DNA from: Methylosinus sp. H3A
GTDB taxonomy: Bacteria > Pseudomonadota > Alphaproteobacteria > Rhizobiales > Beijerinckiaceae
Assembly: GCF_015709455.1 (NCBI RefSeq)
Contig: NZ_JADNQW010000005.1
Location: 4,112,001-4,176,000, forward strand
Length of the DNA stretch: 64,000 nt
Direction: 5' to 3'
Part shown: positions 1 through 9,697 of the stretch, one piece after another
How positions within the stretch are numbered: the stretch's first letter is position 1
Layout: every line of letters begins with the position of its first letter
Made by a program: the position numbers and the translations under genes
The notes under the pieces: model-generated
Seen by the model: the letters and a program-made list of their open reading frames with translations, nothing else
The model's database searches: none
Told to the model about the DNA's origin: nothing

Positions 1-438
1 ATAAAAGCCCTTCGCATAGAGCTGGATCGCCCGCTGCGCGTTGCCTCCGGCAACGCGGAAAGCGTTGGCGAGATAGGCGCCGGCGTAGGCGAGATTGGTC
101 TCGGCGTCGAGCAGGCCATTGGCCGGGCCGCTGTAGCCGACGCTGCGCGCAGTGTCGTAGCGGATTTGCATCAACCCCCAATAGGGTCCGTGCTTGGCGC
201 CGGGATTATAGTTGCTCTCGCGGCGGACGGCGGCGTGGATCAGCGACTCGGGAATGTCATAGGCGAGCGCATAGCGAGAGATGCTCTCGTCGAGCTTCTC
301 GCGTTGCGAGAGCTTCACTCGCGGCGGCGACGGCTCGTCCACCGCTTTGGCGACGAATTGGCGCTCGGGGGAAGGAGAATTGCAGCCCGCGAGCGCAAAG
401 CCCAAGGCGGCTGTCGCCGCGCAAATCGCCAGTCTCAT
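1..438 (-). CDS. Lytic transglycosylase lipoprotein, cut by window edge
   Basis: This gene runs off the left edge, so only the first 146 codons are visible. The N-terminus is a lipoprotein signal: a hydrophobic stretch ending in ALAGC, with the cysteine at about residue 20. An SLT-type domain follows, with the pattern IPESLIHAAVRRESNYNP, where the glutamate after RR is the likely catalytic acid, then GLMQIRYDTAR and a NLAYAGAYLA helix. The family cleaves peptidoglycan glycan strands to 1,6-anhydro products, and the lipobox suggests membrane anchoring in the periplasm. The ATG at 438 is preceded by a strong GGGAGGAC ribosome site. It lies downstream of recN on the same strand. The family call is firm; the exact subfamily cannot be fixed without the C-terminus. 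Confidence 0.85.
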   Translation of the reverse strand, partial: MRLAICAATAALGFALAGCNSPSPERQFVAKAVDEPSPPRVKLSQREKLDESISRYALAYDIPESLIHAAVRRESNYNPGAKHGPYWGLMQIRYDTARSVGYSGPANGLLDAETNLAYAGAYLANAFRVAGGNAQRAIQLYAKGFY

Positions 439-584
439 TCGTCCTCCCGAGCCGATTTGGTTACCGCTTCTTAACCCGAGATCGAGCTTTCGCCAAATCG
501 GCGCGAATCCGTACGGGGCCTCAAAGCGTTTCCAGCCGAAGTGGACGCCGGTTCGGCGTTGAAAACGCGTCAAACGCAAAGACT

Positions 585-2270
585 CTAGCCCGCCCCTTCG
601 AGCAGGCGACGGGCGGCGGCGCGGGCCTCGTCGGTGATCGCGGCGCCCGAGAGCATGCGGGCGATCTCCTCGCGCCGCTCCCCCTCCTCGAGCTGGGCGA
701 CGCGCGTCGCCACCCTGTCTTGCGCCTTGCCGGCCGCGCCCTTCACGGCGCTCTTGGCGATGCGCAAATGACGGCTCGCCCGCGCCGCCACCTGCGGAGC
801 GTGGGTGACGGTGAGCACTTGCGCGCGCTCGGCGAGCCGCGCGAGGCGCTGGCCGATGGCATCGGCCACCGCGCCGCCGACGCCGGTGTCGATCTCGTCG
901 AAAACGAGAGTGGGCGCCGAGCCGCGATCGGCCAGCACGACTTTCAGCGCCAGCATGAAGCGCGCGAGCTCGCCGCCGGAGGCGACCTTCACCAGCGGCC
1001 CCGGCCGCGAGCCGGGATTGGTCTGCACCCAGAATTCGACGCGGTCATAACCCTCCGGCCCGCCCGTCTCGGGATCGCTGACGATCTCGGTGCGAAAGCG
1101 CGCGCCTTCGAGCTTCAGCGGCTTCAGCTCGCCCTCGACCAGCGCGTCGAGCTTTTTCGCCGCGGCGCGGCGCGCCGCCGAAAGGCTCGCGGCGGCCTTG
1201 GCGTAGGCGGTCTGCGCTTTGGCGACCGCCTCGCTCAGCGCCACGATGCGCGCCTCGCCGGCGTCCAGCGCGGCGAGATCGGCGGCGAAACGCTCGGCCA
1301 GCGCGGGCAGCGCGTCGACGCTGGTCTGATGCTTGCGCGCGGCGCCGCGCAGAGCGAACAGCCGTTCCTCTATGCGCTCCAATTCGTGCGGATCGAAATC
1401 GGCGTCGCGGAGCGCCTGCTCCAGCGCCTGCTCGGCGAGGGAGAGCGCGTCCAGCGCCTGGGCGAGCGCCTTGGCCGGCGGCTCGATCAGCTGCGGCGCC
1501 TGGGTCGCGCGCCGCTCCAGCCGCCGGGCGGCGGAGGCGATCTCGCCGGCGGGCGAATGATCGCCGGAAAAAGCATCGAGCGCGTCGCGCAGATCGCCCG
1601 CCACTTTCTCCGAGCGCTGCATGGTCTGGCGCCGCTCGGCGAGCGCGGCCTCCTCGCCCGGCTGCGGCGCCAGCGCCTCCAGCTCCTCATTGGCGTGGCG
1701 CAGATAATCGGCGTCGGCGCGCGCCTTGGCGACGCGGGCCTCCTCCTCCGCAAGCTCGCGGCGCGCGCGCTGCAGGGCGCCATGCAGCTCGCGCACCTGC
1801 GCCGCCGCCTCGCCGAGCGCGCCATGGGCGTCGACGAGCGCTCTATGCGCGCTCGGATCGACGAGCGCGCGATCATCGTGCTGGCAATGAATCTCCACCA
1901 GCGAGGCGCCGATGGCGCGCAGCGCCTGGGCGCTGGCCGGCTGATCGTTGACGAAGGCGCGGGTGCGGCCGTCGCTGGTCTGCACGCGGCGCAAGACCAG
2001 CTCATCCTCGGCGTCGAGGCCGAACTCGCGCGCCGCGGCGAGGGCCGGATGGTCGCGCGGCAGATCGAAGGCCGCCGTCACCTGCCCCTGCTCCTCGCCG
2101 GCTCGCACCAGCGAGGCGTCGCCGCGCGCGCCCAATGCCAGCAGGAAAGCGTCGAGAAGGATGGATTTGCCGGCGCCGGTTTCACCGGTCAGCGTGGTCA
2201 GGCCGGACGAGAATTCGAGATCGAGCCTGTCGATGAGGACGATATCGCGAATAGACAAACGGACGAGCAT
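585..2270 (-). CDS. recN: DNA repair protein RecN
   Basis: RecN is an SMC-like ATPase that acts early in recombinational repair of double-strand breaks in the cytoplasm. The 561-residue product has Walker A GETGAGKS at residues 29-36, a long Ala/Glu/Arg-rich central region consistent with coiled coil, and a C-terminal ABC half with the signature VASGGELARFML and Walker B/D-loop LVFDEIDTGVGG. Length is normal for the family. It starts 47 bp after the bamD stop on the same strand, the usual bamD-recN neighbourhood in Rhizobiales. The ligA gene that often follows recN there is not present; a lytic transglycosylase follows instead. Confidence 0.97.
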   Translation of the reverse strand: MLVRLSIRDIVLIDRLDLEFSSGLTTLTGETGAGKSILLDAFLLALGARGDASLVRAGEEQGQVTAAFDLPRDHPALAAAREFGLDAEDELVLRRVQTSDGRTRAFVNDQPASAQALRAIGASLVEIHCQHDDRALVDPSAHRALVDAHGALGEAAAQVRELHGALQRARRELAEEEARVAKARADADYLRHANEELEALAPQPGEEAALAERRQTMQRSEKVAGDLRDALDAFSGDHSPAGEIASAARRLERRATQAPQLIEPPAKALAQALDALSLAEQALEQALRDADFDPHELERIEERLFALRGAARKHQTSVDALPALAERFAADLAALDAGEARIVALSEAVAKAQTAYAKAAASLSAARRAAAKKLDALVEGELKPLKLEGARFRTEIVSDPETGGPEGYDRVEFWVQTNPGSRPGPLVKVASGGELARFMLALKVVLADRGSAPTLVFDEIDTGVGGAVADAIGQRLARLAERAQVLTVTHAPQVAARASRHLRIAKSAVKGAAGKAQDRVATRVAQLEEGERREEIARMLSGAAITDEARAAARRLLEGAG

Positions 2271-2317
2271 GCGCGCGCTCTACTCTTCCGGTCCCCTCGG
2301 CTCGCCCATGCGGACGC

Positions 2318-3211
2318 TCAGCTGGAGCCGAGCGTCTTGCCGATCTTGGAGAGCCAGGAGCCCTGATGTTCCTCGGGCGCGACGCCGCCCGTCGCGAGCA
2401 GCGAATGCGCGTCCTTGTACCAGGACGAATCGGGGAAATTATGCCCCAGAATGGCCGCCGCCGTCTGCGCCTCATTGACGACGCCCATGGCGAAATAGGC
2501 CTCCGTCAACCGATACAGCGCCTCCTCGGCGTGGCGGGTCGTCTGATATTTGGCGAGCACGTCGTGGAAGCGATTGACCGCCGCCGCATAATTCTTGCGC
2601 GTCAGATAGAAGCGGCCGACCATCATATCCTTGGCGGCGAGCTGGTCGCGCGCCACTTGGATCTTGTATTTGACGTCGGTCACATATTCCGATTTCGGGA
2701 ATTTCTCGACGAGCTGGGTGAAGATGGCCAGCGCCTTCTCCGCCGTCTCCTGGTCCTGCATCACCGCCGGAACCTGATTATAGTAGGACATTCCCGCGAG
2801 ATAATACATGTAGGGCGTATCCGGCGAGGTCGGATAGAGGCCGATGTAGCGCTGCGCTGAGGCGACGGCGTCGTCATAGGCGGGCTTTTGATATTGCGCG
2901 AAAGTCTGCATCAAAAGGCCTTTGCGGGCCCATTGCGAGAAGGGATATTGCTTCTCGAGCTCGCCGAACCTCTTGGCGGCGTTCTCGTAATCGCGCGCCT
3001 CCATGCGGGCGAGGCCCTGATTGTAGATATCCTCGGCCGGAATCTCCGGCAGGATCTCGGTCTTGTATTTCTCGCCGGAGAAGAGTCCGAAGCCGCTGGT
3101 GATGCTGTCCAGAATATCGGCGCGTCCCGGCGCCGAGGGCAGCGCCGCGACGAGGGCCGCCGCCAGGGCCGCGCGCGCGGCGGAAAGTCGGAACGATCTG
3201 GCATTCGACAT
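2318..3211 (-). CDS. bamD: Outer-membrane assembly factor BamD
   Basis: BamD is a TPR protein of the BAM complex that inserts beta-barrels into the outer membrane. The TPR-type helices run from about residue 45 to the end, with family motifs such as YNQGLARMEARDYENAAKRF, YPFSQWA, YMYYLAGMSYYNQV and a QLVEKFPKSEY repeat. I chose the ATG at 3211 because GAGG lies 8 nt before it; an in-frame ATG at 3238 has a weaker site. With that start the product has 297 residues and an N-terminal hydrophobic segment ending in GRA-D, a signal peptidase I-like site. BamD is normally a lipoprotein, but no cysteine occurs anywhere in this protein, so lipid anchoring by the usual route is not possible as read. 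Confidence 0.93.
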   Translation of the reverse strand: MSNARSFRLSAARAALAAALVAALPSAPGRADILDSITSGFGLFSGEKYKTEILPEIPAEDIYNQGLARMEARDYENAAKRFGELEKQYPFSQWARKGLLMQTFAQYQKPAYDDAVASAQRYIGLYPTSPDTPYMYYLAGMSYYNQVPAVMQDQETAEKALAIFTQLVEKFPKSEYVTDVKYKIQVARDQLAAKDMMVGRFYLTRKNYAAAVNRFHDVLAKYQTTRHAEEALYRLTEAYFAMGVVNEAQTAAAILGHNFPDSSWYKDAHSLLATGGVAPEEHQGSWLSKIGKTLGSS

Positions 3212-3365
3212 GGATTCGGCCTCGCGGGACGTTCGCATTCGCGTTCTCTAACCCAATTCGCCGAAGGGCGCCACTCGGGAACATGCGACGAGCGCGCCGT
3301 CCCCATGCGTCCAGAAGACGTGCCGGATCGGGCGAGATTATGGCGTCGAGGCGACGGCGCGCCTG

Positions 3366-4175
3366 TCAGCCGGTCTGCGCCTCCGCCCGCTCCCTTCGCC
3401 GCACGCGCTCGGGCACGAGATCCCAGCGCGTCCCGAAGATCATGTCGCAAAGGCCGGGGCTGCCGAATCCGTCGGAAAAGCTCACATTGCCGCGCGTGTG
3501 GTGATAGCCGTGCGCGATGCTCGTGGTCAGATGGTCGAGCACGGCGTCGAGCCGCCTGCGCCAGCCGGTCGCTCGGCGATTGCGGAAGGCGAGGCCGAAA
3601 TCATAGCCAGAATGCTCATAGAGGCCGCCGAGTGCGCCGAGCGCCGGAATGACGGTGTGGAAGGCGACGTCCGCTCCGCCGCCGCCGACGAGCGCCAGAG
3701 GCAGCAGATAGGGCAGCACGATCTCGAAGAAGAAATCCGCGCCGGACTGATAGCAGGCGCTGATCGCCTTGCTGGCGCCGGTCGTGTGGTGCAGCGCATG
3801 GCCGAGCCGGCTCATCAGCTCCGGATGATGCAGGAGATGGCGATGCGCGACATATTGCACCACGTCATGGCCGATCGTCATGCACACCAGCGAGAGGACG
3901 GCCGCCGTCCAGGAGAGCTGCGGCGCGCCGACGAAGGCGAGGCCGAAATATTCCATCGCCAGCATGCAGGGCAGCAGAATCGCCGTCTGATTGAACAGCA
4001 CGCGCGGCAGCAGCTCGCGATAGCTCATGCGATCGAGCGAGCGCACCTTGAAACGTTTCAGCCGGCCAGTCGAATCGCACCATTCGAATGCATATCCAAC
4101 CCCGTGAAACGCGACCATTTGCGCGCCCCAGGCGAGAAACGACAGAGGAATGTGGCTGATCGGGTCGAACGACAT
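3366..4175 (-). CDS. Fatty acid hydroxylase / sterol desaturase family membrane protein
   Basis: This is a membrane di-iron enzyme of the fatty acid hydroxylase superfamily, which hydroxylates or desaturates lipids at the inner membrane. The histidine clusters are visible: HRHLLHH, HALHH, HGYHHTR and an isolated YEHSGYDF. Several hydrophobic segments surround them. The chosen ATG at 4175 gives 269 residues starting MSFDPISHIP, with GGAG upstream at long spacing; an in-frame ATG at 4256 would add 27 basic residues but has no clear ribosome site. It sits between bamD and lpxC, in a neighbourhood of outer-membrane genes, on the same strand. The substrate cannot be read from sequence; a lipid A acyl chain, hopanoid or membrane fatty acid are all possible. 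Confidence 0.8.
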   Translation of the reverse strand: MSFDPISHIPLSFLAWGAQMVAFHGVGYAFEWCDSTGRLKRFKVRSLDRMSYRELLPRVLFNQTAILLPCMLAMEYFGLAFVGAPQLSWTAAVLSLVCMTIGHDVVQYVAHRHLLHHPELMSRLGHALHHTTGASKAISACYQSGADFFFEIVLPYLLPLALVGGGGADVAFHTVIPALGALGGLYEHSGYDFGLAFRNRRATGWRRRLDAVLDHLTTSIAHGYHHTRGNVSFSDGFGSPGLCDMIFGTRWDLVPERVRRRERAEAQTG

Positions 4176-4371
4176 AGAAAGGCGGACTCCGGCGGAAGAT
4201 CCATTCGCCGGGCGGGCCGCTTTCTGCACGGCGAACGGAAGAAATTTTTTCGTCATATAGCCGAGTTCACGGCGGATTTCTAGTGAGGCGGAGCGAGGCG
4301 AGTCGCCGCATCTCCTTCATCTCTGGGGAGTTCGCACATCGTCGCGAATCACGGGCGCGGGCCGAGCCGCC

Positions 4372-5307
4372 TCAGCGCGGCGCCCAGGCGCCCGCGGGGC
4401 GGCGCGCCCTCGGATTTTCGTCCTCGCCGCCGACGAAGGCGAAAGCGGAAGGCGTCGCCAGCAGCGCCTCGACCAGCGCGAGATTGAGCCGATGGCCGCC
4501 GCGATAGGAGCGGAAGGCGCCGATGATCGGCGCGCCGGCGAGGGCGAGATCGCCGAGCACGTCCAGCATTTTGTGGCGGACGAATTCGTCCGAAAAGCGT
4601 AGCCCCTGCGGATTGAGTGCGCGTCCCTTCGCGATGACGATCGTATTGTCGAGCGAGGCGCCGAGCGCCCTGCCCTCGCGCCACAAACGCTCGGCGTCCG
4701 ACAGAAAGCCGAAGGTGCGCGCCCGCGCGATCTCGGCGCGAAAGCTCGCCGGCGTCAGCCGCATCCGCCGTCGCTGACGGCCGATGGGAGCCCCGGCGTA
4801 GGAAATCTCGACATCCATATGGAAACCGCCGGCGGGCGCGGGCGCGAGCTCCGCCCAGGCGGCGCCGTCGGCGACGCGCACCGGCGCGCGAATCTCGAGA
4901 AAGCGGCGCGGCGCGCGCAGCGCAACGATTCCCGCCTCTTCGATCGCCTCGACGAAACCCGCGGCCGAACCATCCATGGCCGGTATCTCGGGCCCGTCCA
5001 CATCGATCGCGACATTGTCGACGCAAAGGCCGCGCAGCGCCGCCATCAAATGCTCGATCGTCGAGATCGAGGCCGCTCCGGCGCCCAGGCGCATGCAGAG
5101 ATCGGTGGAAGTGACATTGCCCGCCACAGCCCGCAGCGGCGCGTCTTCGCCGTCGCCGCGTCCGAGCCGCGTGAAGACGATTCCCGACCCCGCCTCGGCG
5201 GGCGCGAGGACGAGCCGCGACGCGAGGCCGCTATGCGCGCCGACGCCTTCGAGCGTCGCTGCGGCGCCGAGCGTCGTCTGCATCCTCGTCGGTCGACGCG
5301 AGGTCAT
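4372..5307 (-). CDS. lpxC: UDP-3-O-acyl-N-acetylglucosamine deacetylase LpxC
   Basis: LpxC is the zinc-dependent deacetylase that commits UDP-3-O-acyl-GlcNAc to lipid A synthesis. The protein has the N-terminal GVGAHSG motif, STIEHLMAAL with the first zinc histidine, and FVRHKMLDVLGDLAL with the remaining histidine and aspartate ligands. The end, GEDENPRARRPAGAW, is family-like. At about 311 residues it is of usual length. The start is uncertain: GTG 5322, ATG 5307 and ATG 5283 are in frame, and none has an ideal ribosome site. lpxC follows ftsZ in many alphaproteobacteria, but here a terminator hairpin separates them, so it may have its own promoter in the 184-bp gap. Confidence 0.95.
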   Translation of the reverse strand: MTSRRPTRMQTTLGAAATLEGVGAHSGLASRLVLAPAEAGSGIVFTRLGRGDGEDAPLRAVAGNVTSTDLCMRLGAGAASISTIEHLMAALRGLCVDNVAIDVDGPEIPAMDGSAAGFVEAIEEAGIVALRAPRRFLEIRAPVRVADGAAWAELAPAPAGGFHMDVEISYAGAPIGRQRRRMRLTPASFRAEIARARTFGFLSDAERLWREGRALGASLDNTIVIAKGRALNPQGLRFSDEFVRHKMLDVLGDLALAGAPIIGAFRSYRGGHRLNLALVEALLATPSAFAFVGGEDENPRARRPAGAWAPR

Positions 5308-5453
5308 GAAAGTCCGTTTCACTCCCGGGGAAGACGGGCGGCGCGCCGCGGCGCGCAGAATTGTGGCCGATCGGCGCCGGCGCAGGATAGTCCGCGGCGC
5401 GGCGCGGCTCCAGTCACGGTTTTTTACAGAATGTTACAACGGCCCTGGACGAG

Positions 5454-5479
5454 AAAAGGCCCGCCGGAGCGGGCCTTTT
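5454..5479 (-). terminator. Intrinsic terminator after ftsZ
   Basis: A perfect inverted repeat with ten-base arms (AAAAGGCCCG and its complement) around a 6-nt loop starts 27 bp beyond the ftsZ stop. Read on the minus strand, the right arm ends in TTTT. It would end transcription of the dcw cluster before lpxC. Confidence 0.85.
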
Positions 5480-5506
5480 CGGAAATTTCGCGGCCGGACG
5501 GCGGCG

Positions 5507-7240
5507 TCAGCTGTTGATCTGCCGGCGCAGGAAGGCCGGAATCTCGAGCTGCTCGTCCTCGATCGAACGAACCGGCGCGACGCGGCGGCCATGCGGATCG
5601 AGCCCGGCGTGTCCCTGCGCCGGCTGCGGAGCCGGCGCGACGGGGCGCTTGGCGTATTCCGCATGGCTCTGCGAGGGCGGCGGAGCCTGCGGGCGCATCG
5701 GCGGACGCGGCGCGGCCGTAGCCGGGCCCTGCAGCGCGTCCTCCTGACGGCTCGCGCCGAAGGAGGCGAGGCGCTCGAGCAGCGTCCGGCGGCGGGCGGC
5801 CTCCGGCGCTTGGCCGGCGGGCTCGCCGCGCGCCTGGCGATACTGCTCCTGCACGGGCCGCGGGAAGTCCTCGATCTGCGGCATGCGCATGCGCGGCAGC
5901 TCGGCGGCCGGCGGGATATAGGGCTCGTGCACCTCCATCGCCGGGGCCTGCGCCGGAGCGGGCTCCGGCGCATAGCTCGGCCGCGTCGCGGCGACCTGCT
6001 CCAGATAGACGCCGTTCTGAGCGGCCGGCGCCGGCTGCTGCTCGCCGTAATAGGATTGGACCGGACGCTCGACCGGGGCCGGCTGCGGCTCCGGAGCATA
6101 GGCCTGAGGCGCATAGGCTTGGGGCGCATAGGCCTGAGGCGCCGGCTGCGGAGCGGGCTCGGAGATGGTCTGGACGAAAGAGACACGGCCCTGCGCCGCC
6201 ACCTGGGCGCGCAGACGCTCGGCGGCCTCCAGCACGCGGGCTTCCGCGGCGGCGGCGTCCTCGGCGGCGGTGCTCGGCAGATCGATGCCCGTCGCCACCA
6301 CAGACACGCGCACCACGCCCTCGAGCGAGGAGTCGAAGGTCGCGCCGAGGATGATATTGGCGTCCTCGTCCACCTCTTGGCGGATGCGGCTCGCCGCCTC
6401 GTCCACCTCATAGAGGGTGAGGTCGTTGCCGCCGGTGATCGAGATGAGCAGGCCGCGGGCGCCCTTCATCGACACTTCGTCGAGCAGCGGATTGGCGATG
6501 GCCGCCTCCGCCGCCAGACTCGCGCGGCGCTCCCCGGTCGCCTCGCCCGTGCCCATCATCGCCTTGCCCATGCCGCGCATGATCGAGCGCACATCGGCGA
6601 AGTCGAGATTGATGAGGCCTTCCTTGACCATGAGGTCGGTGACCGAGGCGACGCCCGAATAGAGCACCTGATCGGCCATGGCGAAAGCGTCGGCGAAGGT
6701 CGTCTTCTCCGTGGCGATGCGGAAAAGATTCTGATTCGGGATGATGATGAGAGTGTCGACCGACTTCTGAAGCTCGGCGATGCCGCTCTCGGCGATGCGC
6801 TGGCGCCGCGCGCCCTCGAAGTGGAAGGGCTTGGTCACGACGCCGACCGTCAGAATGCCCATCTCACGCGCGACGGCCGCGATGACCGGCGCGGCGCCCG
6901 TGCCGGTGCCGCCGCCCATGCCGGCGGTGACGAAGACCATGTGAGCGCCGGTGAGGTGCTCGCGAATCTCGTCCTTGGCCTCTTCCGCCGCGGCGCGGCC
7001 GACTTCCGGCTGGGCGCCGGCGCCGAGGCCTTCGGTGACCTGCAGGCCCATTTGAATGATGCGCTCGGCGCGCGAGGAGGCGAGCGCCTGCGCGTCGGTG
7101 TTGGCGATCAGAAAGTCCACGCCCGAAAGGCCCGACATGATCATGTTGTTGACGGCGTTGCCCCCGCCGCCGCCGATGCCGCACACCAGAATGCGGGGCT
7201 TCAATTCCCGAAGTTCGGGCGCTTTGAGATTGATCGTCAT
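5507..7240 (-). CDS. ftsZ: Cell division protein FtsZ
   Basis: FtsZ is the tubulin-like GTPase that forms the Z ring. GGGGNAVNN lies at residues 23-32 and the tubulin signature [10 protein letters not shown] at 109-118. The globular domain ends near residue 320. A long Ala/Pro/Gln-rich linker follows, containing a short tandem of APQAY units. The C-terminal peptide EIPAFLRRQ, which binds FtsA and other partners, is intact. The 577 residues are long for FtsZ in general but normal for Rhizobiales, which have extended linkers. The ATG has AAAGG upstream. It is the last gene of the cluster, 97 bp after ftsA, and is followed by a terminator. Confidence 0.98.
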   Translation of the reverse strand: MTINLKAPELRELKPRILVCGIGGGGGNAVNNMIMSGLSGVDFLIANTDAQALASSRAERIIQMGLQVTEGLGAGAQPEVGRAAAEEAKDEIREHLTGAHMVFVTAGMGGGTGTGAAPVIAAVAREMGILTVGVVTKPFHFEGARRQRIAESGIAELQKSVDTLIIIPNQNLFRIATEKTTFADAFAMADQVLYSGVASVTDLMVKEGLINLDFADVRSIMRGMGKAMMGTGEATGERRASLAAEAAIANPLLDEVSMKGARGLLISITGGNDLTLYEVDEAASRIRQEVDEDANIILGATFDSSLEGVVRVSVVATGIDLPSTAAEDAAAAEARVLEAAERLRAQVAAQGRVSFVQTISEPAPQPAPQAYAPQAYAPQAYAPEPQPAPVERPVQSYYGEQQPAPAAQNGVYLEQVAATRPSYAPEPAPAQAPAMEVHEPYIPPAAELPRMRMPQIEDFPRPVQEQYRQARGEPAGQAPEAARRRTLLERLASFGASRQEDALQGPATAAPRPPMRPQAPPPSQSHAEYAKRPVAPAPQPAQGHAGLDPHGRRVAPVRSIEDEQLEIPAFLRRQINS

Positions 7241-7337
7241 CGTCAGACCTTTCGACTGATTTTCATGCGACTGGGCGTCGGCTGTCGTCCCCGGAGCGCT
7301 TCGCCGACGCGCGCCTCGCTCTCGTTCCTCGAAATCC

Positions 7338-8651
7338 TCAAAAACTGTCTCTCAACCATTGTCCGACCCGAGAGATGTAACCATTGGTCCCAGTCCCGCG
7401 CGCCTCCGCCTCGCGGCGCGGCTCGAAATATTCGCGCCCCGCGAATTGCGGATAGACGAGCAGTCCCACCGCCGCGGCGAAAGCCGGGCTGCGGGCGGAT
7501 TCGGGCAGGCCGTCTATGCCGGCCGGGCGACCGACGCGGACCTGTCCGCCGAGAATGCGCCGCGCCGCCTCCGGCAGGCCGGTGAGCAGGCAGGCGCCGC
7601 CGGTGAGCACCACGCGGCGGCCGGCATGGGCGGAAAATCCCGACGCGGCCAGGCGGTCGCGCAGGAACTCCAAAGTCTCCTCGACGCGCGGCCGAATGAT
7701 GCGCACGAGATGCGATTTCGGCGCATGCGCTGGATGCTCGCCGCTGTCGCCCACATGATCGAAGGCGATCGTCTCGCGATCGTCGGAGGGCGAGGAGATC
7801 GCCGCGCCATAGAGCGTCTTCAACCGCTCGGCGTCGCTCAGCCGGCAGTCGAGGCCGCGGGCGATGTCCATGGTGATGTGATTGCCGCCGAGCGTCACCG
7901 CATCGACATGCGCGAGCGCGCCGCCGGCGAAGACGGCGAGCGAGGTGACGCCCGCGCCCATGTCGATGACGATGGCGCCGAGCTCCGCCTCATCGGCCTC
8001 GAGCACGGAAAGGCCGGCGACATAAGGCGCGGCGGCCGCGGCTTCTATGCCGAGGTGGCAGCGCTCGACCGCGACGAGCAGATTGCGCATCGCCGCCTGA
8101 TCGCAGCTGGCGACATGGAGATCGACGCCGAGCTCGCCGCCGACCATGCCGGCCGGCTCGCGAATACCGGAGGAGCCGTCGAGCGAGAAGCCGGTCGGCA
8201 GCGAATGGACGACGACGCGGCCGCGCTCCGTCACATGAGCGGCGGAGGCCTCCAGCACGCGATGCACATCGGCCGGCGCGACGGCGCCGGAGTGGACGCG
8301 CGTCTTGGCGGCGAAATGCTGCGAGGCGAGCCTGCCGCCCGAGGCGGTGACGATGATCGCGTCGATCTGCGATTTGGCCATGCGCTCGGCCGCGTCGACC
8401 GTGCGGCGCAGCGCGCTCTCGACCTCCTCCATATCGACGATCTGGCCGGCTTTCACGCCGCGCGAGCGCTGGTGCCCGATGCCGAGCACGCGCGCGCGAT
8501 GCGTGCGCCCACGCGGCGAGCCGTCGCCGACCGGCGTCAGCCGCGCGATGATGCAGGCGATCTTCGACGTGCCGACGTCGAGCACGGCCATGGTCGCGCT
8601 GCGGCGGGCGCCGAGCTGCTTCATTCGCGGCGGGAAGATATGTGACTTCAT
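7338..8651 (-). CDS. ftsA: Cell division protein FtsA
   Basis: FtsA is an actin-like ATPase that tethers FtsZ to the membrane and recruits late divisome proteins. [14 protein letters not shown] at the N-terminus is the phosphate-1 loop, [15 protein letters not shown] the phosphate-2 loop, and [13 protein letters not shown] the adenosine loop. The C-terminus ends in a short Arg-containing amphipathic stretch ([11 protein letters not shown]) typical of the membrane-targeting helix. Its ATG overlaps the ftsQ stop as ATGA, indicating translational coupling. Length, 437 residues, is normal. Confidence 0.97.
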   Translation of the reverse strand: MKSHIFPPRMKQLGARRSATMAVLDVGTSKIACIIARLTPVGDGSPRGRTHRARVLGIGHQRSRGVKAGQIVDMEEVESALRRTVDAAERMAKSQIDAIIVTASGGRLASQHFAAKTRVHSGAVAPADVHRVLEASAAHVTERGRVVVHSLPTGFSLDGSSGIREPAGMVGGELGVDLHVASCDQAAMRNLLVAVERCHLGIEAAAAAPYVAGLSVLEADEAELGAIVIDMGAGVTSLAVFAGGALAHVDAVTLGGNHITMDIARGLDCRLSDAERLKTLYGAAISSPSDDRETIAFDHVGDSGEHPAHAPKSHLVRIIRPRVEETLEFLRDRLAASGFSAHAGRRVVLTGGACLLTGLPEAARRILGGQVRVGRPAGIDGLPESARSPAFAAAVGLLVYPQFAGREYFEPRREAEARGTGTNGYISRVGQWLRDSF

Positions 8652-9697
8652 GTCTGGCCGCCCTTGCGTGAATTGCGCGTCGTCGCGGCCGCGCGCGTCG
8701 CGACCGCCTCCTCCGAGAGGCGCACCGCGACGCGTCCGGACGCGCGCAAATCGATCGAGATCACATCCTTGTCGAGGATCCTGGCCTCGCGCTGGAGTCG
8801 TTGCAGCAGCGCCAAGGCCGCCTCCGGCTCGCGTTCGGGCAGCTTCACCTCGACGCCATTCGTCATGTCCAGCGACCAGCGCCGCCCCGCGACGAGCACG
8901 CCGGCGCGAACGCGCGATTTGAGATCGCCCGCCGCCTCGAGCAGACGCATATATTCGTCGAGCCGCTTCTCCGCGCCCTCGCCGACGACGAAGGGCAGGC
9001 CCAAGAATCGCTCGTCGCGCATCTCGTCGACGACGACGCCGTCGGCGGCGACGACCGAGAGCTTGCCGTCGCGCTGCCAGAGCGCGAAGGGCCGCCGCCC
9101 CTCGAGCGCTATGACCAGCCGATCGGGATAGAGCTTCAGCACGCGCGCGCTCTCGACGAGCGGCAGCGCCGTCAGGCGCTCGCGAATCGTCTCGGCGTCG
9201 AGGAAGAGCAGCGAATGCGTCGGCTTGACGCCGGAGGCGGCGAGCACGTCGCCCTCGCTCAGCTCGCCGAGCCCGCTGATGGTGACGACCTCGATCGAAA
9301 AGCCGAGCGCGCGCGCGACGATGTCGCGCGGCGCGCCATTGCGCGAGACGAATTCGGCGTAGCCGCCGTTCTGGACGACGCCGGCGAGGCCGACCCCGCC
9401 AAAGAGCAGAGCGAGCGCCGTCGCGCCGACTCCGGGAAGAGCGGCCAGTCGCGAGAGACCGCGCGCCGGGCGCTGGGCGAGATGCGGCGCGGCGGCCGAC
9501 TGCGGACGGGCGCGCCGCTCCGCGGGCTGGGAAGAAGAGGGATAAGGGGCGGCGTAGGCGCCGGCCTGGATGGAGCCGGCATGGAGGGAGGAGCCCCCTT
9601 GGACAGCGCCGACTTGGACGGAATGCGGATGCGCGACATCGAAGAGAGCCTCGACAGGCTCTCTCAACGATCGCAGGACGCGTCTTCCACCATCCAT
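8648..9697 (-). CDS. ftsQ: Cell division protein FtsQ
   Basis: FtsQ is a bitopic divisome protein that links FtsL/FtsB to the early division proteins. A variable, Ala/Ser/Pro-rich cytoplasmic region of about 100 residues comes first. One hydrophobic segment (VGATALALLFGGVGLAG) follows, then the POTRA domain beginning FSIEVVTISGLGELSEGDVL and the FtsQ beta domain with LKLYPDRLVIALEGRRPFALW. Length is 349 residues. The start lies inside ddl, giving a 34-bp overlap, and the stop overlaps ftsA by 4 bp, as is common in dcw clusters. Confidence 0.95.
   Translation of the reverse strand: MDGGRRVLRSLREPVEALFDVAHPHSVQVGAVQGGSSLHAGSIQAGAYAAPYPSSSQPAERRARPQSAAAPHLAQRPARGLSRLAALPGVGATALALLFGGVGLAGVVQNGGYAEFVSRNGAPRDIVARALGFSIEVVTISGLGELSEGDVLAASGVKPTHSLLFLDAETIRERLTALPLVESARVLKLYPDRLVIALEGRRPFALWQRDGKLSVVAADGVVVDEMRDERFLGLPFVVGEGAEKRLDEYMRLLEAAGDLKSRVRAGVLVAGRRWSLDMTNGVEVKLPEREPEAALALLQRLQREARILDKDVISIDLRASGRVAVRLSEEAVATRAAATTRNSRKGGQT

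Noticed and set aside
4976..7585. Long plus-strand frame opposite ftsZ and lpxC
   Set aside because: It is the mirror of GC-rich genes on the other strand, has Arg-rich low-complexity content, no family motifs and no ribosome site.
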